A stretch of 64,000 nucleotides of DNA from Corythucha ciliata (GCA_038030265.1 CM075941.1:9424001-9488000), one strand, 5' to 3'. Numbered from the stretch's first letter, positions 1-11,191 are shown. Program-made: numbers and translations. The notes: generated from the sequence alone by a model not told the origin.

Positions 1-149
1 GTTGCTTAAAAATGTAACAAATGCTGGCAATAAATCAAGTTGAGTTGAGTACTCAACGCGGGCATTTCGATCGGTGCGCGGTATGTTAAACGCCCGCACG
101 AAGCCGAGTGTGCCGTGTCACAGTTCGCCGCCGCCTTATAGCGAAATGG

Positions 150-190
150 GCGATAGCTAGATTCGAACCCAGGCCCTTTTTTTTTTATTC
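150..190 (-). repeat. tRNA-like B-box remnant (possible SINE fragment)
   Basis: Read on the minus strand, positions 160-171 give a B-box-like GGGTTCGAATC, next to a T-rich run at 178-188. No convincing A box follows at tRNA spacing, so this is at most a SINE remnant or a degraded tRNA-like sequence, not a tRNA gene. Confidence 0.25.
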
Positions 191-1440
191 TTGTAACAAA
201 TTAGCGTTTTTCTTCATTTAAGCCGCTTAATATAGATTTTTCTACATTTCAGCAAAATTACACTTGTTTCCAAAATTTTCCCGCGAATTATGCGTAACGC
301 TATTTTTGAATTTCGTCGCAGATTAGCGATTTTTTGCGCTTTCTGGCATGAAGTTATCTTCAGAAGCCGCGAATTTACGTTTTCTCCATTTATACCGCGC
401 ATTAGCGTTTTTTCCTCACTTCAGCACTTCTCAAGTTTACCGGTGAATTAGAGATTTTTTTTTCCAATTTAGCCATGAATTAGCACTTTTTCTTAATTTT
501 AGCTGCGAATTAGCGATTTTTTACGCGCTTTTAGCTATGAATTAGCGCGTTTTCTCAGTTTGAGCTACCAACTTACTTTTAGAACCGTGATAAAATTGAG
601 AAAAATGGCAAATTCGCAACTGAAATTGCAAAAAATCGCTCATCTGCGAATAAAAAAGAGAAAAGCCGCTAATTCGCAGCCAAATTTTTCGAAAAACGCT
701 AATCCACGGCAAAAATTGAAAAACTCACTAATCAAATAACTGCTAAAATTGAGAACATTTCCTAATTCGCCAATGAAATTTACAAACAGCGCTAATTAGC
801 GGCTAAAATTGGGACAATCCTAATTCGTGGACGAAACTGAATAGAATAGCTTTCGCGGCAAAAATTGAGAAAAATCGCTAATTCATGGGTGAAATTAAGG
901 GAAAAAACGTTAATTCGAGAATAAAAATGAAGAAAATCGGCTAATTCACGGCTTAATTAGAGAAAAACGCTAATTCACGGCTAGAATTCAGTAAAACGCG
1001 TATTCGTGGTTAAAGTTTTGGAAAACACAAATCTTTGGCTTCTGAAGTCAACTTCAGGCCTAAAACTTGGGAAAAGCGCTAATCCATAGCTGAAACAAAA
1101 AAAGAATTTGATGATGCGTGGCAAAAATATGTCATGCACCCCTAATTTGCGGCTAATATTGAGAAAAATCAATAATTAGCGTGGCTTAAATTAAGATAAA
1201 CGCTAATTTGCAGCTCAAATGAGAAAAAGTGATAATTCGTTGTTGAAAAGGTTATACATTTTTCTAATTTGCAGTAAAAGTTGAGGAAAACTCTAATTCG
1301 TGCTATAAGTTGAAATAAATCTCCAAAATGGGGTTAAAAACGCTACTTCGCCGCTAATATTAAGAGAAAGTGAAAATTCACGGCTAAAATTGAGGAAAAT
1401 ACTAATTCGCGGATAAAGTGTAGAAGAAGTCGTTTTTTTC
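184..1440. repeat. Family A array: inverted block then forward block
   Basis: Degenerate repeats of about 28-30 bp. From 184 to about 595 they read in the reverse sense (GCGAATTAGCG..TTTTCTCAATTTTAGC type); from about 600 to 1430 they read in the forward sense (GCTAATTCGCGGC..AAAATTGAG type), so the two halves face each other. The reverse block is collinear with 54080-54560 and the forward block with 55430-56330, including spacers that are not part of the repeat, such as a GGCTTCTGAAG stretch near 1028. This is better explained as a transposon body than as independent satellite growth. No coding sequence is supported here. Confidence 0.75.
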
Positions 1441-1942
1441 TCGTCCGTCGCCGCGCCTGGCTTGCCTCTCCTCCCCCTCCTCTTTTCACAAAGCCGGCAC
1501 TGCCACGCAACCCTTTTTAGTGTCCGAAAAAAAAATAAGTGTTTCGCGTTGTCGTTGCTGGTTTCAGCCCTATTTTCTTCGGCTGCAGAGCGTGCCGATG
1601 ATGTCCACATGCGCTCAGGCTCTTTCTTGTACATTATGTGGGATATGGTGCCGCTGTCGGTCGCGTGGCCGCAAAAAAAAATTGTGCGGCCGCTTTTAAA
1701 ATGGGCCGGGGATGTCAAGAATGAAGGAATCACGAGAAGAACCCCTTTCAACATCTCGTCCAATCGAAAATCGGTGTAGGGAACCCCCAATAGAAACGCA
1801 GATTTGTCGAATTTGCAATTTTATCCATTTTTGTTGCCAACATCGCCCTCATCTGGCATTGAATTAGTTAAACAAATGAAGGGAGATCAATGATGTGGTC
1901 TGGTTCCTCAATAACCCATAAAACGTGTGATTTCGTTTTTAG
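1441..1942. other. Intron or 5' region of the DnaJ-like gene
   Basis: Open frames exist on both strands (for example + 1462-1779 and - 1293-1790), but they are mirror images of each other, overlap the repeat block and match no family I know. The first half of the J-domain, which must precede 1943, is not recognisable here or further left, so its exon probably lies outside the window. The sequence ends in a pyrimidine tract and AG at 1941-1942. Confidence 0.4.
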
Positions 1943-2829
1943 AACCATCCTGATAAGCATTTGAACGATCCTTCTATGCACGATCGCTTCGTCAAAATCA
2001 ACGAAGCCTACTCTGTACTGATCAACCCAAGCTCGAGAAAAGAGTACGACAGAACTCTCATCCAAAAAAGATATTCGGAGAGCGAAGCGTCGATTAATCG
2101 AAATGGAGCGTACTACTATCAGTCGTCATACCATTACAAAAGGCCGGAGCCAAATCCAAAAAGGACATCTTACCATTCAAGGTGGATTCCACTCATTTAA
2201 AAACAGATCGTGTTTAGAGCTTTATTTTATTTTATTTTATTTTTTCGTTTCAGCTCTCAAACGCGGGAAAATAGACAGCAAGACTTTTATTCGTATAACT
2301 GGGAAGCGCACAGCGACACCAAAAGTAGCCATACTTCGAGCAATGACTCTTATTATGGTATAAAGGGATTGAAGAAAATCTCGAACTCAGTTTTAGTGAG
2401 CTGTCTCGTTATTTTCTCCGCTGCGTTTTTCTTCATTCAAGTGTTGGGTATAAGGTAAGTTTTCATGAGGACGTTTAAAGCACCGGGGGACTAATGCTTT
2501 TTTTTTTTTTTTTTTTTTTCAGAAGCCACGCCAAAAGAAGCCAAGAGCGTGATTTGGAAACATCGCGAAAAAACAGTCTTCTTCTGGCCATGGCCCGGGA
2601 AAAGGCAAAATTGTACGGCAACGAGCATCAGATTGATATACTGAAGAAGTCTCTTGACAAAACCTACGAGCCTGTCAAACCGTCGCCGACTTCGATGCCC
2701 AGTACGAGTTCCAAAAAGTCTAGCCCAAATCACTCTGATGTGGAGCAGTCGGACCCTGCGTCGCAAGAACCCGTCGTGAAAGCTTGCAAGAGGTGTAAGA
2801 AAACCGTTAAACCTGTGATTGCCGTCTAA
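1943..2829 (+). CDS. DNAJC4-like: DnaJ-family membrane protein, DNAJC4-like (3' exons)
   Basis: Three exons: 1943-2181, 2254-2454 and 2523-2829, stop TAA at 2827. Junctions are ag|AAC, AAG|gtgg, cag|C, AAG|gtaagt and cag|AAG, and all phases agree; 248 residues are visible. The first exon opens with N-H-P-D-K, the catalytic HPD loop that stimulates Hsp70 ATPase. It is followed by J-domain helix III (residues RFVKINEAYSVL and KEYDRTL). Helices I-II must lie in an exon left of the window or unseen. The second exon ends with one hydrophobic membrane segment of about 20 residues (near 2385-2450). The third is a basic tail with a late C-x-x-C pair. J-domain, short linker, single membrane segment and short tail is the layout of DNAJC4. 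The assignment to DNAJC4 over another membrane J-protein is an inference. Confidence 0.75.
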
Positions 2830-2860
2830 ATTGTAGACAAAGAAAATTATATTCTTATTT

Positions 2861-2866
2861 ATTAAA
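2861..2866 (+). promoter_or_regulatory. Polyadenylation signal of the DnaJ-like gene
   Basis: ATTAAA stands 32 bases after the stop codon in an A/T-rich stretch; it is a common variant of AATAAA. No other candidate lies nearer. Confidence 0.5.
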
Positions 2867-3119
2867 CAATTTCATTATTGTTGTTAAGCTGTAACTCTTC
2901 GTCATGGTCATTGGTTCATGAACCGTTCTAATTATCACAACAACGTGCGCAGTCTGAGTTGCACAGCACCGTAAAGTGCTGAACTTTCACTCAATTCATG
3001 GAATTCTGCTTGTCCGGCAGGCCACTGTATGAAAAATCCGAATCATTAGTCTCAGACCGGCTTAACGACGTTTTTTATAGTCTCGAATATAGTCTAATAG
3101 TTCAAATCATGGTGGTGTG

Positions 3120-3760
3120 AAAAACTCGAAATTTCGCGGTAAATTAATAAGTTTTACTGTGTGCTGTTGAGCTCCAAAAATGAACACTCTGCCCCCAAAA
3201 CATATTGTGACCCAATACGAGGTTGTAATCTACGGATTTTACCCCCTTAAAACCCCAATTTCGCGTATTTGGCACTTGAAGTAAATTTTGCGAGTTTTAC
3301 CTATTCAATGCCAAAATTTTGCGGATTATTGGCACTCATAGAATTTCACACTAACACGCTCACAATTTCTCGAGTTTCGCTCACTCAAAAAGCAAATTTT
3401 GCGGATCAGCAAATAGAAAATAATTGTTCAAAAAAACACTTTCACGGGTTCCATTCCTTTGAAATCGAAATTTCCGGGTGTTCGTTCATTTTAAAGAGTA
3501 ATTTCATTGGTCTGGCTCCTTTCAAAAACACAATTTTAAAGGGTTGGCTCATTCGAAATGTGGTTTGTGGGATTGGCTCTCAAAAAAAGGAGAAAAAAAT
3601 GTAATAATAATAATAATGATTTAATAGTAATTATAATTTCGGGTTTGGTCCACTCGAAAAGCCAATTTGGAGCGTCTGGCATTTTCAAAAAATAAAATTC
3701 CGCACTGTTGGCTCATTGTAAACCCATTTCACGGGAATGATGCACCCGAAAACCCCCAAA
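3120..3760. repeat. Family C degenerate repeat (TTTCGCTCACTC type)
   Basis: Loose repeats of phrases such as CGAAATTTCGCGG, GGCTCATTCGAAA and TTTCGCTCACTCAAAAAG, about 30-40 bases apart. The same style recurs at 7740-7950, 31640-32060, 47160-47300 and 53000-53115. An open frame at 3269-3604 runs through the repeats and is not a gene. Confidence 0.5.
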
Positions 3761-4261
3761 TTGGTGGCTAAAATTTAGAATATGGGCCCTGCAGCATAGG
3801 TCTGAGAAAAAAGCACTAATTCATCACTACATGTGAATACATGCCGCTAATTCACAGCTAAAATGGAAGAAATACAAAACTTTTTTTTTTTTTTTTTTCC
3901 ACACGAATTAGCGATTTTTTCACATTCAATCATGCGTTGGCGCTTTTTCCTCATTTTACCAGCGAATTGGCAATTTTTCTCAACATTAGCAACAAAAATT
4001 CACAATTTTCAGCTAAAATTGGGACAAATTTTTAGTTCGCTGCTGAATTGGGGGAAAATTCGCTAACTCTAATTTGGCTTTAAATGTCATAAAATGGCTT
4101 ATTCGTGGCCAAAATTAAGAACACGTGCTGATTCACGGCTGAAAATGAGAAAAAGTGCTAATTCGGCGCAATTGTTAATATAGAGTCAATAAGTCGCCTA
4201 TTCGCGACTTAAATTGATAAAATCGCTTATTTGCAGCTAATTTTGAGAAAAAGGGCTATCT
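3761..4261 (+). repeat. Family A array
   Basis: Degenerate forward repeats of the GCTAATTC..GGCTAAAATTGAG type, mixed in orientation near 3900-3990. Ends at the poly-T start of the LINE at 4262. Confidence 0.65.
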
Positions 4262-5455
4262 CCTTTTTTTGCAACAACACCCACGGGTTGGAGGGTTGCC
4301 CCCCCCCCCCGGGCACGGAATCCTAGTAGGTGGATTATTGTGCCCCCCCCCCCACTGGGTCTGTGGATCTAGTCCTGGATCCCCTTCCCTCTGACAAGGT
4401 TTAGGAGGTCCTCGGCTAGAGTTTCGCCGGTCGGAGCACCTTCGAGTAGGTCGGCCCCGAAGATGCTGAGCCGGCGGCCCGCGAGCGCCTCACATTCGAA
4501 CACGATATGATAGGCGGTCTCGTCTTCCTCGCCACACAGTGTGCACACCGGGGACTCCGTGATTACCACGATGCGGTGTAGATGATAACGGAGCTGGCAG
4601 AATCCTGTGATAAGGCCTACCACCGTTCTAAGGTCTCTCCGGCTAAGTCGGAGCAGTTTGCTCGTAAGCCTCCTGCACGGTCCTTCGACCATGCGCTTAC
4701 TCTGCTGATGTCCCTCCAGTCTCCGCCAGCGAATAGCCGCCTGGGCATTAACCAACTTAGCTATCGCCATCCTGAAGGTCGATGGCGGGACCCTCGGGGC
4801 TTCGAGCCCTCCCTGGCCAAGGAGTCCGACTGCTCGTTCCCGTAGATACCCTTGTGTCCCGGTACCCATTCAAGGCTTACCTTGTTATCCTGGGCCAGCA
4901 GACAAAGGCTTTGGCGGCAGTCCCATACAAGCCCGGAGCTCACTATCGGAGCCGTTAGTGCCTTAATGGCAGCCTGGCTATCCGTGAGGATACGTATATG
5001 GGCATTTTGTTCATTCTCAGCAGCACAGGCCTTGATTGCGTAGACTTCGGCTTGGAAGACCGAGGTCTGTACCCCCAGAGGTGTAGACAGCCTCTCCATT
5101 CGGGCTCCACCCCGTACACCCCCGCACCAGTCCCATTATTCGTTTTAGAGGCGTCCGTAAACCACAATCGCTCCTTGTGATTTCTTTTCACCGCCTGCCC
5201 CTCACCGTACCCAAGGCGGACGGAGAAGTGACAACTTTCGCCGAGGGTTTTGGGGGCATGATGTCCGGCATCATGCCCAGCACTGCGGGTCCCGAACCGT
5301 GTCCAGGATCCCAGTGTGGGTCCTTCTGGAATTAAGGCTCCCACCCCTCCATAAACCACCCCATTTATGCCTTAGGGCCGACATTGCCGCCGCCCCCTTT
5401 GTTCGTAAAGGACGGTGGCAATAGGCCAGAGCAGTGGACTGTATTTTGGAGACAA
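4262..5455 (-). mobile_element. 5'-truncated LINE fragment with RNase H (LOA-like)
   Basis: The minus strand encodes the 3' end of a non-LTR retrotransposon ORF2 in two overlapping frames (5359-4955 and 5099-4761, then 4869-4369), so at least one frameshift is present. RNase H residues are visible in order: WFTDAS (first Asp), VFQAEVYAI (Glu), LTDSQAAI (second Asp) and WVPGHKGIYGNEQSD (His and last Asp). A C-x2-C..H..C knuckle (CTLCGEEDETAYHIVFEC) follows near 4490-4550. The run of T at 4263-4269 would be the poly(A) tail. Lacking EN and RT, it is a typical 5'-truncated dead copy. The RNase H type suggests the LOA group and possibly the same family as the LINE at 11690-17985. Confidence 0.8.
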
Positions 5456-6629
5456 AGGGGTAAAATTAAATGGAAAAAAAAAATTTCGCTCCGGCAGCTG
5501 GCGGTCGGAAAGAGTGCATTTCATTTATGAGCAGAAACCTAGGACCATCCCCGAATCTAATGGCCGGTAACGGCGGTGTATCCCCCCCCCCTGGAGCTGG
5601 TCTAATCGCTCTAAACATAGGGAAAGTGGGTTGGAAAGGTGATTGTGGTGTAATGGGGGAGTGGGATGGGTTTCGATTTCCCCTTCTGAGAGTGGTCCCA
5701 GATCAGCCCTTGCCTACGACGTCCCAAAACTACCAATTTAGCAAAATTAAAAGGTTTCAAAAAGACGAGTATTCTTCAATTTTTTAACGAAGGAAAGTAA
5801 TCTCTCTGCAAAATATTCATTGCTTTAGTTAACCGCCGGTTTTCGGTCTATATTATAGACCATCTCCAAACCCGTGGTTGACTATCGGCTTAGACTTTAA
5901 GAAAATTCACAGTCAACTGACTTTATTAAAGTATAATTAGACATGATTCGACAAGATTATCTATATAAAATACCAACTAAAAAATGCTCAAAAAATTAAG
6001 CGCTCTAAAAAATCATACGAAGGGTTAGAGAAACCAATAAAACAACCAAAATAAGTCATATAATAATAGGAAAAACCCGGAGAAACAATTTTTCAGAATT
6101 CACAATAACCGCGATTTTAAAGTGCAAATTTATTAATGAAAAACCAATGTTTAAAGCCCTTTTTACACGAGTCAAAAAACTTACTCGTGTAAAAGGTGCT
6201 CAAGTACACAAGCTCCATGTTAACATTCTGTCGATGGATTCATTGAGCAAATGGATTCTTTCAGATGGATTCACCTCTGAAAGAAACAAAAAAATTCAAG
6301 GCCAAACGTTTTTACAAACAATTGACAAATTTTGACTCGCCTAACATTAAAATAACTTAAAAATACGCTAATATGAATAATCAATGGAACAAGAACGACA
6401 CCATACAGCTGCTAACAACGGTTAACATGGAGGCAGAGGCTGATCGACTGGCTGACTACAAGGTAGTAGGACTTGAGGGAGCACGACTTTGCGCACTCTG
6501 AGTCAACATCGACTTCTTCTTTCTTTGACAACTTGAAATGAAAAACATTAGTACACGAACAATACGAAGCAACCTAATGTGTTGGTTACATACATTTTGT
6601 AACTCTCACGGAGCTGATCATATAGCAAC
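5456..6629. other. No supported gene; small hairpin
   Basis: An open frame at 5470-5787 has no recognisable content. A short inverted repeat at 6157-6197 (CCTTTTTACACGAGT against ACTCGTGTAAAAGG) may be a MITE tip. An ATG at 6373 opens a 42-codon frame that could end in a donor at 6462 (AAG|gtagta), but nothing else supports it. Confidence 0.4.
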
Positions 6630-6675
6630 ATGGCGACAGATACTGGCATTGAGCAGTCACAACAGATTGTACGTG
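6630..6675 (+). CDS. Candidate first coding exon of an unrecognised gene
   Basis: ATG at 6630 has a good context (A at -3, G at +4) and opens a short frame beginning MATDTGIEQSQQ. Possible donors are CGTG|gtattc (end 6675, phase 1) or an alternative at 6672, also phase 1. Either joins in frame to the acceptor at 8097, whose exon starts with two bases. The donor match is poor, a third site (ATT|gtacgt after 6668) has the wrong phase, and the frame stops about 110 bases further on if unspliced. This is a phase-based guess only. Confidence 0.25.
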
Positions 6676-7270
6676 GTATTCAACTTATTCAAGTCGCCCC
6701 AGTGAATGAATGCTCACATCATTTAAAAGGCGTGTTTCGTACTTTAGCCTAAAGAGTAGATACATGTATAATAAGTGATAACTAATAAATCAAATAGTGG
6801 CTTACCTGCAACCCGACGAAATCCTGAAGATATGCACGCTTTGTTCATAATCATCAACCTTAGATCATGGGTTGTTTCTATGTATAGAATTATCGAGAAT
6901 TGAACCATCAAATTGTTTCATAATTACAGCACAAAAGTAAAATGGGTGAAAGTATACCAGATTTTTACAGCGTTTTTAGGACATAACTCACTTTTATTAA
7001 TAAAATGCAATTTTTTCATTTACAAACTAACATTTGGTGACTTCTGACGCCATTTTCGAAAAGTACACATTTTTTAACAATGACAGTTTCTGAAAGTACC
7101 TCACCATTACAGCGACCCAAAGCTGGACAAAAAGGAAATGTTCATTTTTGGCTTGAAAGTCAATGCAAATACTAAAGGGCCTCCGATAGGATGTAGACTA
7201 CTACGTGCGTAAAACATGACACAGAAACACGCATACTTGGTCCCTCATATGATTACAATAATTATCACCT
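6676..7270. other. No feature recognised
   Basis: A/T-rich sequence without a supported frame or a clear repeat. It would be intron if the exons at 6630 and 8098 belong together. Confidence 0.3.
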
Positions 7271-7401
7271 GGGGCCTTATTCCGAGTTGTCGGGAAAAAC
7301 TCACGTGAGGTGGTTCCTATGGCGAGATAATACTATTTCTGATGAAGCGTCCTTGGATACCGCTTGCGGGATTATTTCCCGACAACTCTAACTAGGGCCC
7401 C
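7271..7401. mobile_element. Palindromic MITE, copy A
   Basis: The ends are inverted: GGGGCCTTATTCCGAGTTGT at the left and, read from the right end on the other strand, GGGGCCCTAGTTAGAGTTGT, both followed by CGGGAA. The core (near 7312-7370) contains CTATGGCGAGATAATA and TACCGCTTGCGG. The core is clearly related to that of the next element, which begins at the last base or two of this one. Confidence 0.65.
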
Positions 7402-7538
7402 TGGGGGTCAACCATGAGCTAGCGTAAAAATACCGTCAAAACGCGGTATCTATGGCGTTATAACATTATTTGTGATAGAGCGTCCTTAGTTACCGCTTGC
7501 GATAATTTTTTAACGGTAGCTCATGGTTGACCCCCTGG
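7400..7538. mobile_element. Palindromic MITE, copy B, abutting copy A
   Basis: Inverted ends CCTGGGGGTCAACCATGAGC (left) and CCAGGGGGTCAACCATGAGC (right, other strand). The core has CTATGGCGTTATAACATTA and TTACCGCTTGCG, matching copy A (CTATGGCGAGATAATACTA, ATACCGCTTGCG). So cores are shared while the ends differ. Confidence 0.65.
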
Positions 7539-8097
7539 TCTCATTGAGAGTAGGGTATTTCTTTTCATGTCGACTAAAATTGAGAACTTTGCTGTTTAAA
7601 TAGGGCAGAAGCACCAATTGTCGGATACGGTGTAGAAATAACGGTAATTCGTGGCTAAAATAAGGAAAAGGTGTTAGGGATTTTGGGTGGGGCAGCTGTT
7701 TGGAGAAGACAACACGCAAATTCTGATAGTGAAGAGACCCACGAAATTTAGATTTTTATGGAGCCAAATAAAAATATGAGAAATAGTATTTTAATGAACA
7801 AAATTTGTGAAATGGATCATTTTAATGAGGCAACCCCGTGAAACTGGGGTTTCAGCGAGAGCAAAAACAACGGAATTGGGCTCTTAGCAAGTCCAAAACA
7901 CAGGAAATTGGGAATTTAGTTAGGGAAAAATACCCGCGAAATTAGCGTCGGGAAGACAGACGATGTAGGCTCCTACGGCTACAGATTTATGCATGCTTTA
8001 TCTGTTTATCTTATTCGTCTTCATCTTCAGCACAAGCTTCAATAAAATTTCTTTTTCAAACTCGTTTCGTTAATGAAAACGTCGTTGATTTCGACAG
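7539..8097. repeat. Degenerate family A and C repeats
   Basis: From 7555 to about 7690 there are family A phrases (AAAATTGAGAAC, GGTAATTCGTGGC); from 7735 to 7960 there are family C phrases (CACGAAATTTAG, GTGAAACTGGGG). No gene until the splice acceptor at 8096-8097. Confidence 0.45.
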
Positions 8098-8376
8098 GTC
8101 CGAATAGGAACACCGCTTGTGAGCGGAAACCATCCACGTTGCAAACAAGTGCGAATTCCAGTCCGAAAAACGATGACATCAATTCGCCATCTGCGGCTAG
8201 CACGAGTAGTCAATGTTCAAGCTATCGTCCTCCTATGAAATACTTGAATACTGACTCCTCGCGTCAAGCGATGGTAAAAGAGGAAGACTTAGAGGGTGAC
8301 AAAATTTTAGAAAGACTTGAGGATCAAAAGGAAAAACCAAGAACCTCACCCTGCGGGAACCGCCTTATTGATTACG
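8098..8376 (+). CDS. Candidate internal exon, Ser/Thr-rich protein
   Basis: Open frame behind a splice acceptor (ttcgacag|GT) with a candidate donor TACG|gtaacc. The 279-base exon is open in one frame and polar: many Ser, Pro, Asn, then an acidic stretch (KEEDLEGDKILERLEDQKEK). I recognise no domain. Its end phase (one base left over) fits the acceptor of the exon at 32822, which starts with two bases. A long intervening intron full of transposons would be needed. The sequence quality is much better than the surrounding repeats, which is the main reason to call it. Confidence 0.4.
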
Positions 8377-8925
8377 GTAACCCCGACGAAATCATCATGA
8401 TATCTATTTTTGGACGGTGCGGATCATCTTTCATAACTTGACGAGCATTATCGTCTACTTCCTTCAAAATGTTTTCTCATTTTAGTCCCAGATCGAGTTT
8501 GACGTTGACGGGCAAATTGAGTAATGATTACCGAATAGTTGGGAAATACTCGTTATTTCCTCTAATAGAGGGGCCTAACTTTTGATTTCATAAAATAAAA
8601 TTTCACTCCCAAATAAAAGTTCACTCCCAACAAAAATATTTAAAGAATGTTTTTCTAATTCACAACTCATCGGATTTACAGCAAATGAGTTAGCGGATGT
8701 GCCAAACAATGAACCAAGTCGCTGGATTCGCTGGGACAGTATTGTAGACGCCAGGTTGATAAGCTCGAACACATTAGTGAACTAAAAATTACCTTTTGTC
8801 AAACGGTTCCTTCAATTACCTTTTTTTTTCAAGTACCGACATTATTGTATTTGACATTATAAAAACGTTACATTTCTATCCTAGAGTTCACAACTCACGA
8901 TATAGCAGTTCCAGCAAGGTGCTTC
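8377..8925. other. No feature recognised
   Basis: A/T-rich sequence. The open frame at 8575-8772 on the minus strand shows no family signature. Confidence 0.3.
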
Positions 8926-9026
8926 GAACATGTTCGGAGCAGAGTTGCCATGGGACCAGCCAATAAAATGTAATCAACTTAAATTTTATTGGTTGGTCCC
9001 ATAGCAACTTTGCTCCGAACATGTTC
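8926..9026. mobile_element. Palindromic MITE
   Basis: Arms of about 44 bases, GAACATGTTCGGAGCAGAGT at the left and GAACATGTTCGGAGCAAAGT read from the right, continue with TTGCCATGGGACCA / TTGCTATGGGACCA and CCAATAAAAT on both sides, around a loop of about 12 bases. A diverged relative is at 63590-63690 (CCAATAAAATTTAAGTTGA..TTATTGGCTGGGTCCC). Confidence 0.7.
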
Positions 9027-9489
9027 CATAAACACATTGCTACCTAACCATTCCATAAACCTATTGTCAATAATAAGAGAAATATATATACGGGGTGTTT
9101 GGTAAGTCGACGGCAATAATGCAGGGGGTTTTTCTAGGTCCAAAATGGACCTAGTCCCCACAGAAATAGATCCGATTTCCAACCGTTTTCAAAATGATCG
9201 ACATCTCAGTATTTTTAGCAATGACGTTGGGTTTATTGGATTCAGCGGCGTTTGCAAATAAATGAAGGTGAAAAAAATTGAATTAAACACACTACTTCTC
9301 ATTGAAAATGAAAATAAAACTTGTGTTAAGCCTTATTAAGGTCAGCGATACAAAATAAAAACTTCTCCTAGCGTATTTGAACATTATTCAGATCGATTTG
9401 CCTCATTCAACGCAAAACCTCGGGGAAGATGTTCGTCGATAGGTTCTCTAACGAGGCCTCGCACGAGGTACCCCAAACAAAATTGCAAA
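9027..9489. other. No gene; short palindrome
   Basis: Around 9090-9180 there is a stretch beginning CGGGGTGTTTGGTAAGTC with the palindrome CTAGGTCCAAAATGGACCTA, probably a transposon end. Nothing else is recognised. Confidence 0.3.
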
Positions 9490-10060
9490 TATGGGAAAAA
9501 TGATGATTTTTAGGCTCATGTTCATAGATTTAGGTACGTGAAAAGGAGTTTTGGTATATGATTGGACTGTGACTTAGCTCCTTTCGATGATTTTCAGCCC
9601 ATTTGACTTGAATAATTGAACGTTACTGTGATCAGCAAACAGTGTGGCTAAATAATTCGATCGAGCCCACGAAAGCGCAATTCTGACCGCTAAATTTGAG
9701 AAAATTTGTGCCTTCTGGAAGCAAATTCGTTGCTAAAATAGAGAAAATATGCTGATTCCCAAGTTTCTTTAGGTCTTTAACAAGATAAAATTGAGAAGGC
9801 GCTCTAATGTGCCGATGTTGGGGGGAGTAGGCGGCAAAAAATTTAGAAAAAATCCTAATATTCGTGACTAAAACTGCAAAAAATCGCTCATTCATGGTTT
9901 TGTCGATGCAACTTTCAGACCATAATTTAGAAAAAAAACACTGATTCTCGGTGTATAGTGGCAATTTCACGGCAAAAATGTACCAAAAATAAACCGCTAA
10001 TGTGCTGTGTTTAGACATGTGCATTTTGACATAAATGGAATGCACTAAAACAGATAAAAG
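9490..10060 (+). mobile_element. Family A element with end module, forward copy
   Basis: A non-repetitive module at 9510-9650 (phrases ACGTGAAAAGGAGTTTTGGT, TTAGCTCCTTTCGATGAT, GTGATCAGCAAACAGTGTGG) leads into family A repeats at 9660-10050. The same module leads or trails family A at 29400-29540, 53455-53610 and 54880-55010, always in the same relative order. This marks a repeated element rather than a satellite. Confidence 0.6.
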
Positions 10061-10443
10061 TCGGACATGCCCAAAAATCTCTTTTTCACCAATTAAAACA
10101 TCTATTTCGATACCATGATTTGTTTTTTTTTTTCATTAATAGGTATTTTCGCCAACCTAAAAAAGCTGTAAAAGTTACCATTTTAAACGTTGTATGCATA
10201 GCAACATGTGTTCAATTGGTTTGAAAACTACACAAATTGCAAATTGTGGAACTGTAGATTTGGAGTCACCCAAAAAGACCGATTGTTTGACCATCCCTCA
10301 TACTCTTTGCTCCCGGATTTGTTTGAGCAGAACTTCTTTCCTCTTCTACCCCCTCCCTCACTTTTCGAGAAATCTCCATGGCAATCGAGGGTTTTTATTA
10401 AAATAAATTTTGAGCCAAATTTGTGAGCGCTAGAATGAGACGT
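10061..10443. other. No gene supported
   Basis: Overlapping open frames at 10194-10426 carry no recognisable domain; a G-poor, C-rich stretch near 10330-10370 gives the long frames. Confidence 0.3.
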
Positions 10444-10587
10444 TTAAGGCCCGTTCACAAGCTCTATGTATACGTTCTGTGGGGTCTATGCAACCAAACA
10501 AATTTATTCCCTCGAAAAATGAAGCATTTTGATAGGTTACATGGACTCCACAGACGCATTGCACAGAGCTTGTGAATGGGCCTTTAA
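10444..10587. mobile_element. piggyBac-type MITE (TTAA ends)
   Basis: TTAA at 10444-10447 is followed by GGCCCGTTCACAAGCTCT; at the right, AGAGCTTGTGAATGGGCC is followed by T and TTAA at 10584-10587. Near-perfect inverted ends with TTAA on both sides, about 140 bases, no coding capacity. This is the arrangement of piggyBac-mobilised MITEs. Confidence 0.6.
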
Positions 10588-10599
10588 CGCTATTATACA

Positions 10600-11191
10600 C
10601 TTGCACCCCAAGGGGACCACCCCCTCCCCCTTGACTTTTTCAAAAAAACTAATAAAATAAAAATGGGAATCAAAGACTACTTTAACAAGGAGTATTCATA
10701 CAGAATATGATGCTTCTGAATCAACTGGTGAATTGTAGTGATTTTTTGACCAGTTCAAGCCATATTTTCCCCCCTCCACCTCGAACAATTTGGCCCAAAT
10801 GCAATACCGACCAGAGTCTTATGACTAATGATTTCCTGGCCAAATCTCGTTCCGCTATATTAATTTCTACAAGAGTTATCGTGCTAACAAGACCACTCAC
10901 TTACTTCCACCCCGGGGGCACCACCCCCTCCCCATTGACTTTTTCAAAAAATTAAAATGGGAATCAAAAGCTACTTTAACATGAAGTATACGTACCGAAT
11001 ATGATGCTTCTTGAATAAACTGGTGATTTGCAGTGATTTTTTTACCATTTCAACCCTTATTTCCCCCCCCCCTCCACCTTGACCGATTTGGCCCAAATGC
11101 AATACCGACCGGGGTCTTATGACTACTGATTTTTGTGCCAAGGCGCGTTCCGCTAAATTAATTTCTTCGAGAGTTATCGTGCTAACAAGAA
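10600..11191. repeat. Tandem duplication, unit about 304 bp
   Basis: Two copies, about 10600-10893 and 10903-11191. Shared phrases in the same order include GACCACCCCCTCCCCC / GGCACCACCCCCTCCCC, TTGACTTTTTCAAAAAA, ATGATGCTTCT, TTTGGCCCAAATGCAATACC and GAGTTATCGTGCTAACAAGA. The copies have diverged by scattered substitutions. No coding sense in any frame across both copies. Confidence 0.75.

Noticed and set aside
1293..1790. 165-codon minus-strand open frame opposite a 105-codon plus-strand frame
   Set aside because: Mirror frames in a region merging into the family A array; no domain, and coding-like texture only from base composition.
5470..5787. 105-codon frame after the truncated LINE
   Set aside because: No recognisable domain, includes a C run translated as prolines, no splice or promoter support.
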